Below, piece by piece: positions 1-6,291 of a DNA stretch of 8,048 nucleotides (positions within the stretch are counted from its first letter, which is position 1; each line of letters starts with the position of its first letter). The DNA is from JAOUEE01 sp051011595 (lineage in GTDB: Bacteria > Actinomycetota > Acidimicrobiia > Acidimicrobiales > SHLQ01). The translations under genes and the position numbers were made by a program. The notes beneath the pieces are model-generated. The model worked only from the letters and a program-made list of their open reading frames with translations. It was not told where the DNA came from and searched no databases. The stretch covers positions 1-8,048 of the forward strand of contig JBPCTQ010000345.1 in assembly GCA_051011595.1 (NCBI GenBank). Direction: 5' to 3'.

Positions 1-818
1 GTCTGCCAGGAGTCGAGCTGTTCGGCCAGAAGCCCGTCGCGGTAGCCACCGGTGGTGAGGTAGTCGGGCACGGCCGCGTCGGGCGACAGTCGAATGAACT
101 GCTGAGCCTCGCGGGCCACTCGCTCGGGTTCGGTGATCATGTCGCGGTAGCTGACGAACATCACCCGCTGTGGGTTCTTGCTGTGGGCCTGTTCGCCGAT
201 GGCCAGATAGTCGACCCACTGCTTGCTCCAGAACTCGGCCCGCTCGAGCACCTTGGCCGACGGCCGGGCACCGGGCACGTACCCGATCTGCTTGCGTCGT
301 TCTTCCTGCTCGAGCCGGGATGCCAGGACGGCTCGCGGGTCGCGAACCATCACCAGGTACCGCGACCGAGGCAGGTGCTCGACTCCCCATGAGTAGTGGG
401 CCACGTCGCGGGGTGATTTGTCGAGGATGACCACACCTCGCGGGATCTCCAGCCGTTCGATGACGGCTTCGAGCCATCGGCGAGAGGTGCGGTGAGTGGC
501 CCGGTGGGCGTCGCCCTTGCGCGCCTTCTCGGCGCCCCGCTGCTGGCGGACCTGACCGGGACGGAACAGGGCGTCCTTGTCGGCTCGGGCATCGGGCCAC
601 GCCTCGGTGTAGAGGGCTCGGGTGACGTCGTGCACCTGCCGGTACCGGAACAACAAGAAGCTCTCCTCCAGGTACCGCACCAACGGGTGGATGCCCAGGG
701 TGCGTCCCATGAGGGTGGTTCCGCTGCGCCCCGGCCCGCCGACGAACAAGAACCGAGGGGGACCGCCGGTGGACTCGGCTTCGTCGTCGTCGGGTGCGGT
801 GGTTGGTTCGTCGCTCAT
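1..818 (-). CDS. Sulfotransferase family protein (partial, C-terminus beyond left edge)
   Basis: Reading the minus strand from ATG at 818 gives 272 codons with no stop before the window edge. The product is a P-loop sulfotransferase that would move a sulfuryl group from PAPS to an acceptor, which cannot be named from the sequence. Residues 26-37 (VGGPGRSGTTLM) form the 5'-phosphosulfate-binding loop. Residues 155-168 (LVMVRDPRAVLASR) form the 3'-phosphate-binding motif, with Arg159 and Ser167 at the usual eight-residue spacing. The first 20 residues are acidic and Ser/Thr/Pro-rich with no signal peptide, so it is probably cytosolic. Family members are usually about 280-330 residues, so only a short tail should be missing. 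No clear Shine-Dalgarno precedes the ATG, but the frame is closed by a stop or lacks a start just upstream. It is divergent from the amidohydrolase gene. The family call is firm; the substrate is unknown. Confidence 0.88.
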   Translation of the reverse strand, partial: MSDEPTTAPDDDEAESTGGPPRFLFVGGPGRSGTTLMGRTLGIHPLVRYLEESFLLFRYRQVHDVTRALYTEAWPDARADKDALFRPGQVRQQRGAEKARKGDAHRATHRTSRRWLEAVIERLEIPRGVVILDKSPRDVAHYSWGVEHLPRSRYLVMVRDPRAVLASRLEQEERRKQIGYVPGARPSAKVLERAEFWSKQWVDYLAIGEQAHSKNPQRVMFVSYRDMITEPERVAREAQQFIRLSPDAAVPDYLTTGGYRDGLLAEQLDSWQ

Positions 819-957
819 CGTGCGTGTTGTTCGGTACTCACGGTGGGTGGCTCCCGCCGGTCGGCGGTTCGAATCGGAGCAGCCCGCGTCCCGGTGCGTG
901 CACGCTCCAGGAAGGCGACACCATACCAGCGGCCCCCGACCGGCCCCGGTACCTCTG

Positions 958-973
958 GCCCAGCGAGCTGGGC
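958..973. repeat. Short inverted repeat (6-bp arms, 4-nt loop)
   Basis: GCCCAG at 958-963 and CTGGGC at 968-973 are perfect inverted complements around CGAG. It lies 58 bases before the amidohydrolase start, in the shared divergent upstream region. It could be a small operator or 5' leader hairpin, but a 6-bp match in DNA this GC-rich can occur by chance. Confidence 0.25.
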
Positions 974-1022
974 AAAGCGACGGCGACGCGCCAAGCTGGT
1001 GGCCTCGAATGGAACGAGATCT

Positions 1023-1027
1023 GGAGG
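1023..1027 (+). promoter_or_regulatory. Ribosome binding site fixing the amidohydrolase start
   Basis: GGAGG sits four bases before ATG at 1032 and thirteen before a second in-frame ATG at 1041. It supports a start at 1032, or less likely 1041, over any of the many upstream in-frame codons that would run antisense through the sulfotransferase gene. Confidence 0.6.
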
Positions 1028-1031
1028 CCCG

Positions 1032-2210
1032 ATGGCCACGATGAACGGTCCCGTCTACGACGCCGACAACCACCTCTACGAAACGGAGGAGGCCTTCACC
1101 CGGCACCTTCCCGATCAGTATCGAGGGGCGATCCGATACGTCGAGGTCGACGGGCGCACCAAGATTGCCGTCAACAACACCATCAGCGAGTACATCCCCA
1201 ACCCAACCTTCGATGTTGTTGCCGCTCCCGGAGCGTGGGAGGAGTACTACCGAGGCAACAACCCGGACGGCAAGACGCTCCGAGAGATCACCGGTACACC
1301 GGTTCGATGCTGGCCGGAGTTTCGCAATCCCAGTGACCGGCTGGCCTTGCTCGACCGGCAAGGAGTCGACGCCACCCTGATGTTCCCCACTCTGGCATCA
1401 CTGCTCGAGCAGCGGATGCAACACGACATCGACCTCACCCATGCCGCCGTGCATGCCTTCAACCAATGGCTGCTCGACGACTGGAGCTTCAACGTCGAGA
1501 ATCGGATCTTTCCCACGCCGGTCATCACCTTGCCCGACCCGGTGCGAGCGATCGAAGAGCTCGAGTGGTGTGTGGCCGAGGGGGCACGAGTCGTGCTCAT
1601 CCGCCCGGCACCGGTACCCGGGCTGGCCGGCAGCCGATCCATGGGTCTACCCGAGTTCGATCCCTTCTGGGATGCCGTCGAAGCCGCCGACGTGTTGGTG
1701 GCCTTTCACGCCTCCGACAGCGGCTACGACAGCTACGCGTCGGCATGGGAAGGCGGCCGCAGCGAGTTCCTACCGTTCAAACCGGCCGCCTTCCGTATGG
1801 TGATCACCCACGGGCGGCCGATCTACGACACCATGGCCGCCCTGATCTGCCATGGGATGTTCGCCCGGCACCCGAAGGTGCGAGTGGCCGCCATCGAGAA
1901 CGGTTCGATGTGGGTTCGGCCCCTGCTCGACGAGTTGGCCGTCACCTACGGAAAGATGCCCCAGGAGTTCGCCGAGGATCCGGTGGAGACGTTCCGCCGG
2001 CACATCTCGGTCAGTCCGTTCTACGAGGAGAACATCAACGAGCTCATCGAGTTGATCGGACCCGATCGCGTGCTGTTCGGGTCGGACTTTCCCCATCCCG
2101 AGGGCCTCGCCGATCCGGTGACCTTCCTGTCCGAGCTCGACGGCCAGACTGACGAGGTCAGAACCAAGGTGATGGGTGCCAACCTCGCCACCTTGCTGGG
2201 GGCGGCCTGA
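1032..2210 (+). CDS. Amidohydrolase_2-family metal-dependent hydrolase
   Basis: The 392-residue product is a TIM-barrel metal-dependent hydrolase or decarboxylase of the amidohydrolase_2 (ACMSD-like) family, soluble and without a signal peptide. Visible family marks: an N-terminal D-x-D-x-H metal motif (Asp10, Asp12, His14 in VYDADNHLYE); LLDRQGVDATLMFPT at 106-120, the usual second-strand region; His226 in VLVAFHAS; His260; the E-N-G-x-x-W stretch from Glu289; and the catalytic-metal Asp352 in VLFGSDFPHPEG. The length is normal for the actinobacterial branch of this family, often found near sterol, aromatic or lipid breakdown genes. The substrate cannot be told. The start follows GGAGG at 1023-1027, and the open frame's extension back to 492 is not protein-like. 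The stop lies one base from the converging HD-GYP gene's stop. Confidence in the family is high and in the reaction low. Confidence 0.9.
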   Translation: MATMNGPVYDADNHLYETEEAFTRHLPDQYRGAIRYVEVDGRTKIAVNNTISEYIPNPTFDVVAAPGAWEEYYRGNNPDGKTLREITGTPVRCWPEFRNPSDRLALLDRQGVDATLMFPTLASLLEQRMQHDIDLTHAAVHAFNQWLLDDWSFNVENRIFPTPVITLPDPVRAIEELEWCVAEGARVVLIRPAPVPGLAGSRSMGLPEFDPFWDAVEAADVLVAFHASDSGYDSYASAWEGGRSEFLPFKPAAFRMVITHGRPIYDTMAALICHGMFARHPKVRVAAIENGSMWVRPLLDELAVTYGKMPQEFAEDPVETFRRHISVSPFYEENINELIELIGPDRVLFGSDFPHPEGLADPVTFLSELDGQTDEVRTKVMGANLATLLGAA

Positions 2211-2211
2211 A

Positions 2212-4101
2212 TCAGGCGTAGCAATCGGTGCTCTGCACCACACCCGACGGACAGATCGTGTCGAACCAGACCGCGGCTCCGTGGTTGGCCGGGTTGCCGA
2301 CCGACCAGGTGAGGTCGGCTCGCGTGAAGTTCGCTCCGGTGAGATCGGCCCCACCCAATCGAACATCGCGCATGCTGGCGTCGGTGAAATTGGTGCCGAT
2401 GGCATCGACGCCGGCCAAGCGGGCGTCATCCAGCATGGCGCCCACGAAGCTGGCTCCGGTGACGTCGGCGTTGGAGAGGATCGCACTGGTCAGGTTGGTG
2501 CCGGTCAGGTCGGCGCCGGTGAGATCCGATTGGTCGAGCGTCGCACCGGCCAGGTCGAGTCCGGCCAGGTCACAACCGGTCAGATCGGCGCCGGTCAGGG
2601 TCAGCTGGCCTCCCTGCGCCTGTGCGCAGTCGTCGGGCACGGTCGTGCTCGTTGTGCTCGTTGTACTCGTCGTCGTATTGGCGATGGTGGAGGTTGTCGG
2701 TGGTGACGCTGTTGATGTGGTGATCGTTGGAGTCGTGGAGGACGAGGGAGTCGAGGTGGAGCCTGACACCGCCGCGGTGGTGGGCGGAACGGAACCGGGC
2801 ACCGTGGAGTCGGGTGAGAGGACCTCCGAACCAGGCACCGGAATCGTCGCGGCTTCCTCGAAAGACGGTTGCGGGTCGCCGGGAATGGAGGGAAACACGA
2901 AACCGTCCGTGGAGTCCGAGTCCACGGACCGTTCGGTGGCCACCCCGATCTCACTGTCCGGCGGTTCGGGAATCTCGATGGCGCCGGTGGCCGCCCCAAC
3001 CGTCAGGGCCGCCGCCGCCGCACCACCCACCATTGCTGTCTGGATGGCCACCGGCGCCTGCTGGAACAACAGACCAAAACTGGCGATCCAGGCGAAGCGG
3101 CCGGCGATGGGGTGGAGGCGGCCGACGGAGATGGCGAGGAAGGCTTTGACGACGGTGGGGTCGAATTGGGTGCCGGCGCAGCGGACGAGTTCTTTGCGGG
3201 CTTCGTCGGCGGTGGAGGCGGTTTTGTAGGAGCGGGTCGAGGTGATGACGTCGTAGGTGTCGGCCACGGCGATGATGCGGCCGGCCAGGCTGATCTCGGT
3301 GCCGGCCAGGCCTTGGGGGTAGCCGGTCCCGTCCCAGCGTTCGTGGTGTTCGCTGGCGGCCAGCCGCCAGTCGCCGAGCCAGTCTTCGAGGGGTTGCACG
3401 AGGGCGGCGCCGACCTCGGGGTGCAACTTGATGGTCTGCCACTCGGCGTCTTCGAGTTGTTCTTGTTTGGACAGGATCGGTGCCGGCACGGCCAGCTTGC
3501 CGATGTCATGGATGAGCGAACCCCACCGCAACCGATTCTGATCGGCTGCACTCAGACCCAGTTCCTGGCCGATCAGCTCGCTGTAGGCACGTACTCGTTC
3601 GGTATGGCCTCGGGTCAGGCGTTCGTGCTTGCCCAACGCGCTCACCAGCACCAACAGCTGAGCGGCGGCCTCCGCGGCGTCGGAGCTGACGCCGTTCAAC
3701 CGCAGGTTCTCCACCTCCTTTTCCAGTTGGCGCACCGTGCCCGACCGCAACGCCACCCCGAACCGCGACGGTGCCTGATCAGGAAACGTGAGCGTCATCC
3801 CCAACAGATTCACCATCGGCATCATCCGACGACTGATCCGCTCCACCACGACTGCAGTCGTCAGCCCGACCACCGCAACCTGCAACATCCAGATGCCCAC
3901 ACCAGCAAAGCCGGCCGGGCGGAAGAGATGGGGCCCGATCAACCACGTGACAGCCAACGACGCCACCGCAGGAGACACCACCACCAAGAGCCGCAGAATC
4001 CGAGCAACCCACGGACGCGCTGTCCACGACTGCGACGGCCGGCCTGGCCGGTCGCCACGGGTCGGCCCCACGCCACCCCTGTTCGAGGCGGTCGGAGTCA
4101 C
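2212..4101 (-). CDS. HD-GYP transmembrane protein with C-terminal pentapeptide repeats, copy A
   Basis: Predicted membrane-bound cyclic-di-GMP phosphodiesterase, 629 residues from GTG at 4101. Order: basic N-terminus; transmembrane helices at about 34-60 and 64-87; a coiled-looking segment (RSGTVRQLEKEVENL); HD-GYP domain at about 150-325 with His166, His198-Asp199 (LIHDIGK), His227, His252-His253-Glu254, Gly260-Tyr261-Pro262 and Asp281; a hydrophobic Ala-rich segment at about 346-375; a Ser/Thr/Pro linker to about 489; pentapeptide repeats (A-D/N-L-x-x) at about 497-599; and a W-x-x-T-x-C-x-x-G end with Cys617 and Cys627. Positive-inside charges put HD-GYP in the cytoplasm and the repeats outside. 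An ATG at 4182 is in frame but would overlap the upstream gene by 74 bases. I prefer GTG 4101 (GAGG five bases before) or GTG 4107, which also give an N-terminus like copy B. It is probably cotranscribed and translationally coupled with copy B. Confidence 0.87.
   Translation of the reverse strand: MTPTASNRGGVGPTRGDRPGRPSQSWTARPWVARILRLLVVVSPAVASLAVTWLIGPHLFRPAGFAGVGIWMLQVAVVGLTTAVVVERISRRMMPMVNLLGMTLTFPDQAPSRFGVALRSGTVRQLEKEVENLRLNGVSSDAAEAAAQLLVLVSALGKHERLTRGHTERVRAYSELIGQELGLSAADQNRLRWGSLIHDIGKLAVPAPILSKQEQLEDAEWQTIKLHPEVGAALVQPLEDWLGDWRLAASEHHERWDGTGYPQGLAGTEISLAGRIIAVADTYDVITSTRSYKTASTADEARKELVRCAGTQFDPTVVKAFLAISVGRLHPIAGRFAWIASFGLLFQQAPVAIQTAMVGGAAAAALTVGAATGAIEIPEPPDSEIGVATERSVDSDSTDGFVFPSIPGDPQPSFEEAATIPVPGSEVLSPDSTVPGSVPPTTAAVSGSTSTPSSSTTPTITTSTASPPTTSTIANTTTSTTSTTSTTVPDDCAQAQGGQLTLTGADLTGCDLAGLDLAGATLDQSDLTGADLTGTNLTSAILSNADVTGASFVGAMLDDARLAGVDAIGTNFTDASMRDVRLGGADLTGANFTRADLTWSVGNPANHGAAVWFDTICPSGVVQSTDCYA
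2305..2613 (-). repeat. Pentapeptide-repeat coding array, copy A
   Basis: About twenty consecutive five-residue units of the A-(D/N)-L-x-x type (for example GADLTGCDLAGLDLAGATLD) appear as roughly 15-base DNA repeats. Such repeats fold as a right-handed four-sided beta helix. Several neighbouring units share ADLTG, suggesting fairly recent unit duplication, whereas copy B's array is more varied. Confidence 0.8.
2635..2811 (-). repeat. Ser/Thr/Pro-rich low-complexity linker, copy A
   Basis: This in-frame tract encodes about 59 residues, mostly Thr, Ser, Pro and Val, ending in TTTSTTSTTSTTVP just before the first cysteine of the outer domain. It is predicted to be an extended extracellular spacer crossing the cell wall, possibly O-glycosylated (inference). 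The short repeated codons make length change by slippage likely. Confidence 0.75.
3088..3790 (-). repeat. HD-GYP segment duplicated in direct orientation (copy A half)
   Basis: This stretch aligns without visible gaps, at an offset of about 2077 bases, with 5165-5867 in copy B. It contains identical runs of over 20 bases, for example around 3344-3369 against 5421-5446. It is the conserved core of the tandem gene duplication and a possible substrate for homologous recombination or gene conversion. Confidence 0.7.
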
Positions 4102-4106
4102 GGCCA

Positions 4107-4110
4107 CCTC
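4107..4110 (-). promoter_or_regulatory. Ribosome binding site GAGG overlapping the stop of copy B
   Basis: On the minus strand the copy B stop TGA (4111-4109) runs into GAGG, followed after five bases by GTG at 4101 in the frame of copy A. This stop/Shine-Dalgarno/start overlap supports translational coupling and decides the start of copy A. A GTG at 4107 is also in frame. Confidence 0.5.
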
Positions 4111-6193
4111 AGTGGTCCCAGCAGTCGCTGCTCTGGGCTGCGCCGTTCGAGCAGGTCGTATTCGCCCAGGTGGCGTCCTCATGGTCCGTCGGGTGCCCGA
4201 AGGCGGCCACGAACGAAGCGTTGGTCAAGTTGGTGTGCTTCAGCCGGAGCTTTTCGACGTTGGTGGAGTGGAACGTGGCGCCGGTGGCGTTGGCGTTCTC
4301 GAGGTGGCCGTCGTAGAACGATGCCCCGGTGAACACAGCACCACTGAGGTCGGTCCGGTGAAGGTTGGCCTTCCGGAAGTTGGCGTTTGGGAACACCGAC
4401 CCCACAAGGACCGCGTCATCGAGTCTGGCGTCCCCGAAATCGGTGCCGACACCGCTGGCCAGGGTGAGGTTCGCTCCCCGGATGTCGGCCCCGTCGAGGA
4501 TCGTTCCATCGAGCAGTGCACCTTTGAGGTTGGCTCCGTCGAGGTCCGCGTCCTCCAGGTCGAGCCCGCTCAGATCGCATCGTTCGAGGTCGGCGTCTTC
4601 CAGGTCGTCGTCGCCGGACCGAGCTCGCGCGCAGTCGCCCCCGGCCGGGACCGATGTACTGGTCGAGGTGGTGCTGGTCGACGTTGTACTGGTGCTGGTG
4701 GTCGAGCTGGTGCTGCTCGAGCTCGGGATCGAGGTGCTCGTCGTGGAGGTCGTGCTGCTCGAGACGGGCGTCGACACCGTGGTTGTACCCGAGGAGCCGT
4801 CGCTGGTTGTGGTTGGGCCGCTGCCGTCTGTCGTGACAGCGGTCGGCAGCTGAGGAATGGACGGGAAGTCCAAGCCGGCACTCTCGGCTGCGAGCAGGGT
4901 CGTCGCCGGCGCGGGCGCGGGCACCGACGACGCAGTACGGGGTGCGGCCTGGGTCGTGCTGGTCTCGGCCGCACCATCGAGTGGATCCCCGGCCGGGGTC
5001 AGCGCAACGGTGGCGGCCCGCTCGACCGACGGACCCGGGTCGGGCGGGATCTGCACGGCGCCGGCGGCAACGGCTGCGGTCACACCCAATGCTCCGACGG
5101 TGCCGACGGCTGCAGTCTGGATGGCGGCCGGTGCCGCCTGCAGGGCATTGCCGATGTTGGCCAGCCAGGCGAACCGACCGGCCACGGGGTGCAGACGTCC
5201 TACCGAAACCGCCAGGAAGGCACGAACGACCGTCGGGTCGAACTGCGAGCCGGCACAGCGCACCAGTTCCTTGCGGGCTTCGTCGGCCGACGCGGAGGTC
5301 TTGTAGGAGCGCGACGACGTGATGACGTCGTAGGTGTCGGCAACAGCCACGATGCGACCGGCCAGGCTGATCTGGGTGCCCGACAGACCCAGCGGATACC
5401 CGCCGCCATCCCAGCGTTCATGGTGTTCGCTGGCGGCCAGCCGCCACTCGCCCAACCACTCCTCGAGGGGCTGTACCAGAGCCGCACCCACCTCGGGATG
5501 CAACTTGATGGTCTCCCACTCGGCGTCCTCCAGCCGCTCCTCTTTGGACAGGATCGGCGCCGGGACGGCGAGCTTGCCCACATCGTGGATCAGGGCGCCC
5601 CAGTGCAGGAGCTCCTGCTGTTCGGGTGGCAGATCCATCTCTTCGCCGATGAGATCGCAGTAGGCCCGCACCCGTTCGGTGTGACCCCGGGTCAGTCGCT
5701 CGTGTTTGCCGAGAGCGTTGACCAGCACGAGCAGCTGAGAGGCCGCCTCGGCCGAGTCGGTGCTCAGACCGTTCTCCCGCAGGTACTCGACCTCCTTCTC
5801 CAGCTGCCGGACGGTGCCGGATCGCAACGCCACGCCGAAACGTGACGGCGCGTTGTCGGGGAAGACCAGCGACATACCCAACAAGTTGGCCAGCGGCACG
5901 AACCGGCGGGTGATGTGCTCGACCAGCACGGCGACGGTGAAACCCACGACGCCGAGCTGAACGATGAACAACGCCATGCCGACGAAGCCAGCCGGCCGAT
6001 ACAGGAGCGGGCTCACCACCCAGGTGGCAACCAGCGAGAAGAGGGCCGGGGAGACAACGATCACCGCTCGTAGGGCGCGTGCCGCCCACGGTCTGGCACC
6101 CCAGGAGTGATCGGTTGTTGCGGTTCCCGCGCCCCGGGTGGGTCGGGCGGTCATGACACCGTTGTCGGCACCAATGGAGCCGACCTTCACCAT
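4109..6193 (-). CDS. HD-GYP transmembrane protein with C-terminal pentapeptide repeats, copy B
   Basis: Predicted cyclic-di-GMP phosphodiesterase, 694 residues, paralogue of the next gene downstream. Order: transmembrane helices at about 41-65 and 70-93; an FPDNAPSRFGVALRSG segment conserved in copy A; HD-GYP at about 155-330 with His171, His203-Asp204 (LIHDVGK), His232, His257-His258-Glu259, Gly265-Tyr266-Pro267 (DGGGYP instead of the common DGTGYP) and Asp286; an Ala/Val-rich hydrophobic segment at about 353-380; a Ser/Thr linker at about 405-516; pentapeptide repeats at about 526-665; and Cys521, Cys539, Cys681 and Cys691 matching copy A. Cytoplasmic catalysis and an outside repeat domain are inferred from charge distribution. 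ATG at 6193 gives the longest form; ATG at 6154 (residue 14, MTARP) is an equal candidate, since neither has a strong Shine-Dalgarno. It lies 98 bases after the crotonase gene and leads the two-gene HD-GYP unit. Confidence 0.88.
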   Translation of the reverse strand: MVKVGSIGADNGVMTARPTRGAGTATTDHSWGARPWAARALRAVIVVSPALFSLVATWVVSPLLYRPAGFVGMALFIVQLGVVGFTVAVLVEHITRRFVPLANLLGMSLVFPDNAPSRFGVALRSGTVRQLEKEVEYLRENGLSTDSAEAASQLLVLVNALGKHERLTRGHTERVRAYCDLIGEEMDLPPEQQELLHWGALIHDVGKLAVPAPILSKEERLEDAEWETIKLHPEVGAALVQPLEEWLGEWRLAASEHHERWDGGGYPLGLSGTQISLAGRIVAVADTYDVITSSRSYKTSASADEARKELVRCAGSQFDPTVVRAFLAVSVGRLHPVAGRFAWLANIGNALQAAPAAIQTAAVGTVGALGVTAAVAAGAVQIPPDPGPSVERAATVALTPAGDPLDGAAETSTTQAAPRTASSVPAPAPATTLLAAESAGLDFPSIPQLPTAVTTDGSGPTTTSDGSSGTTTVSTPVSSSTTSTTSTSIPSSSSTSSTTSTSTTSTSTTSTSTSVPAGGDCARARSGDDDLEDADLERCDLSGLDLEDADLDGANLKGALLDGTILDGADIRGANLTLASGVGTDFGDARLDDAVLVGSVFPNANFRKANLHRTDLSGAVFTGASFYDGHLENANATGATFHSTNVEKLRLKHTNLTNASFVAAFGHPTDHEDATWANTTCSNGAAQSSDCWDH
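4199..4618 (-). repeat. Pentapeptide-repeat coding array, copy B
   Basis: About 28 five-residue units of the A-(D/N)-L/F-x-x type (for example DLEDADLDGANLKGALLDG) are encoded as roughly 15-base imperfect repeats. The array is about 37 residues longer than in copy A and richer in Asp/Glu at first, then more basic and aromatic near the C-terminus. Only the entry and exit motifs clearly match copy A. Confidence 0.8.
4646..4840 (-). repeat. Ser/Thr-rich low-complexity linker, copy B
   Basis: About 65 residues almost wholly Ser, Thr, Pro, Gly and Val, ending in TSTSTTSTSTTSTSTSVPAG. It occupies the same place as the linker in copy A, between the third hydrophobic segment and the first outer cysteine, but its sequence and length differ. 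Predicted role: flexible extracellular stalk. Confidence 0.75.
5165..5867 (-). repeat. HD-GYP segment duplicated in direct orientation (copy B half)
   Basis: Partner of the segment at 3088-3790. The encoded protein from RFGVALRSG through GRFAW is nearly the same in both, with mostly conservative changes, while codon choice differs clearly (copy A prefers C-ending, AAA and CAA codons here). Confidence 0.7.
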
Positions 6194-6291
6194 GTGGGGT
6201 CGATCAGCCCATGTCGGGCCTTTTGGTGTTCAACCGGCTCACGCCGCGGATACCGGGCGTCGCGGACCGGGAGTGGTCCCGATCAGGACCG
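6194..6291 (-). other. Intergenic gap between crotonase and HD-GYP copy B
   Basis: These 98 bases lie between genes on the same strand, enough room for a promoter or terminator. A compact hairpin-forming stretch (6264-6281) lies just after the crotonase stop. On the minus strand TTGAAC occurs near 6232, but no good -10 follows at the right distance, so I do not call a promoter. Confidence 0.4.
6264..6281 (-). terminator. Possible weak hairpin after the crotonase gene
   Basis: Two alternative 5-bp inverted repeats overlap here: CGGGA/TCCCG (6268-6272 and 6277-6281, 4-nt loop) and GGACC/GGTCC (6264-6268 and 6275-6279, 6-nt loop). They begin about 10 bases past the crotonase stop. There is no U-tract, so this is at best a weak actinobacterial-type terminator and readthrough into the HD-GYP genes is possible. 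Confidence 0.3.

Larger units (their letters stand above)
819..1031. other. Divergent intergenic region between sulfotransferase and amidohydrolase
   Basis: These 213 bases separate two genes that point away from each other, so promoters for both should lie here. I see no convincing -35/-10 pair on either strand. The region holds a small 6-bp hairpin (958-973) and the ribosome binding site of the amidohydrolase. A long plus-strand open frame crosses it, but its upstream part is antisense to the sulfotransferase and does not look like protein. Confidence 0.5.

Noticed and set aside
853..885. tRNA-like T-loop sequence GGTTCGAATC
   Set aside because: The flanking bases do not form a T-stem (three of five pairs fail) and no acceptor, D or anticodon arm can be built around it.
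492..1031. In-frame extension of the amidohydrolase reading frame back to 492
   Set aside because: The extra 180 residues are antisense to the sulfotransferase and cross the divergent intergenic region; family similarity and the GGAGG site begin only at 1032.
815..1039. Minus-strand 74-codon frame starting opposite the amidohydrolase start
   Set aside because: It lies mostly in the intergenic region, ends in the sulfotransferase start codon, is Arg/Pro-rich and has no recognisable motif; a leader-peptide role cannot be supported.
2305..2613. Regular short repeats resembling a CRISPR or tandem DNA repeat array
   Set aside because: The period is about 15 bases, in frame, and encodes the pentapeptide motif; there are no spacers.
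2228..4332. Other plus-strand open frames of 140-487 codons over copy A, including a Val-rich hydrophobic stretch near 2641-2710
   Set aside because: The Val/Leu-rich stretch is simply the complement of Ser/Thr codon repeats; HD-GYP motifs on the minus strand are decisive.
3788..5845. Long plus-strand open frame (685 codons) opposite the HD-GYP pair
   Set aside because: It is a shadow caused by the biased codon use of the two minus-strand genes: it switches between antisense of repeats, stalk and HD-GYP, with Arg/Gly-rich nonsense composition.
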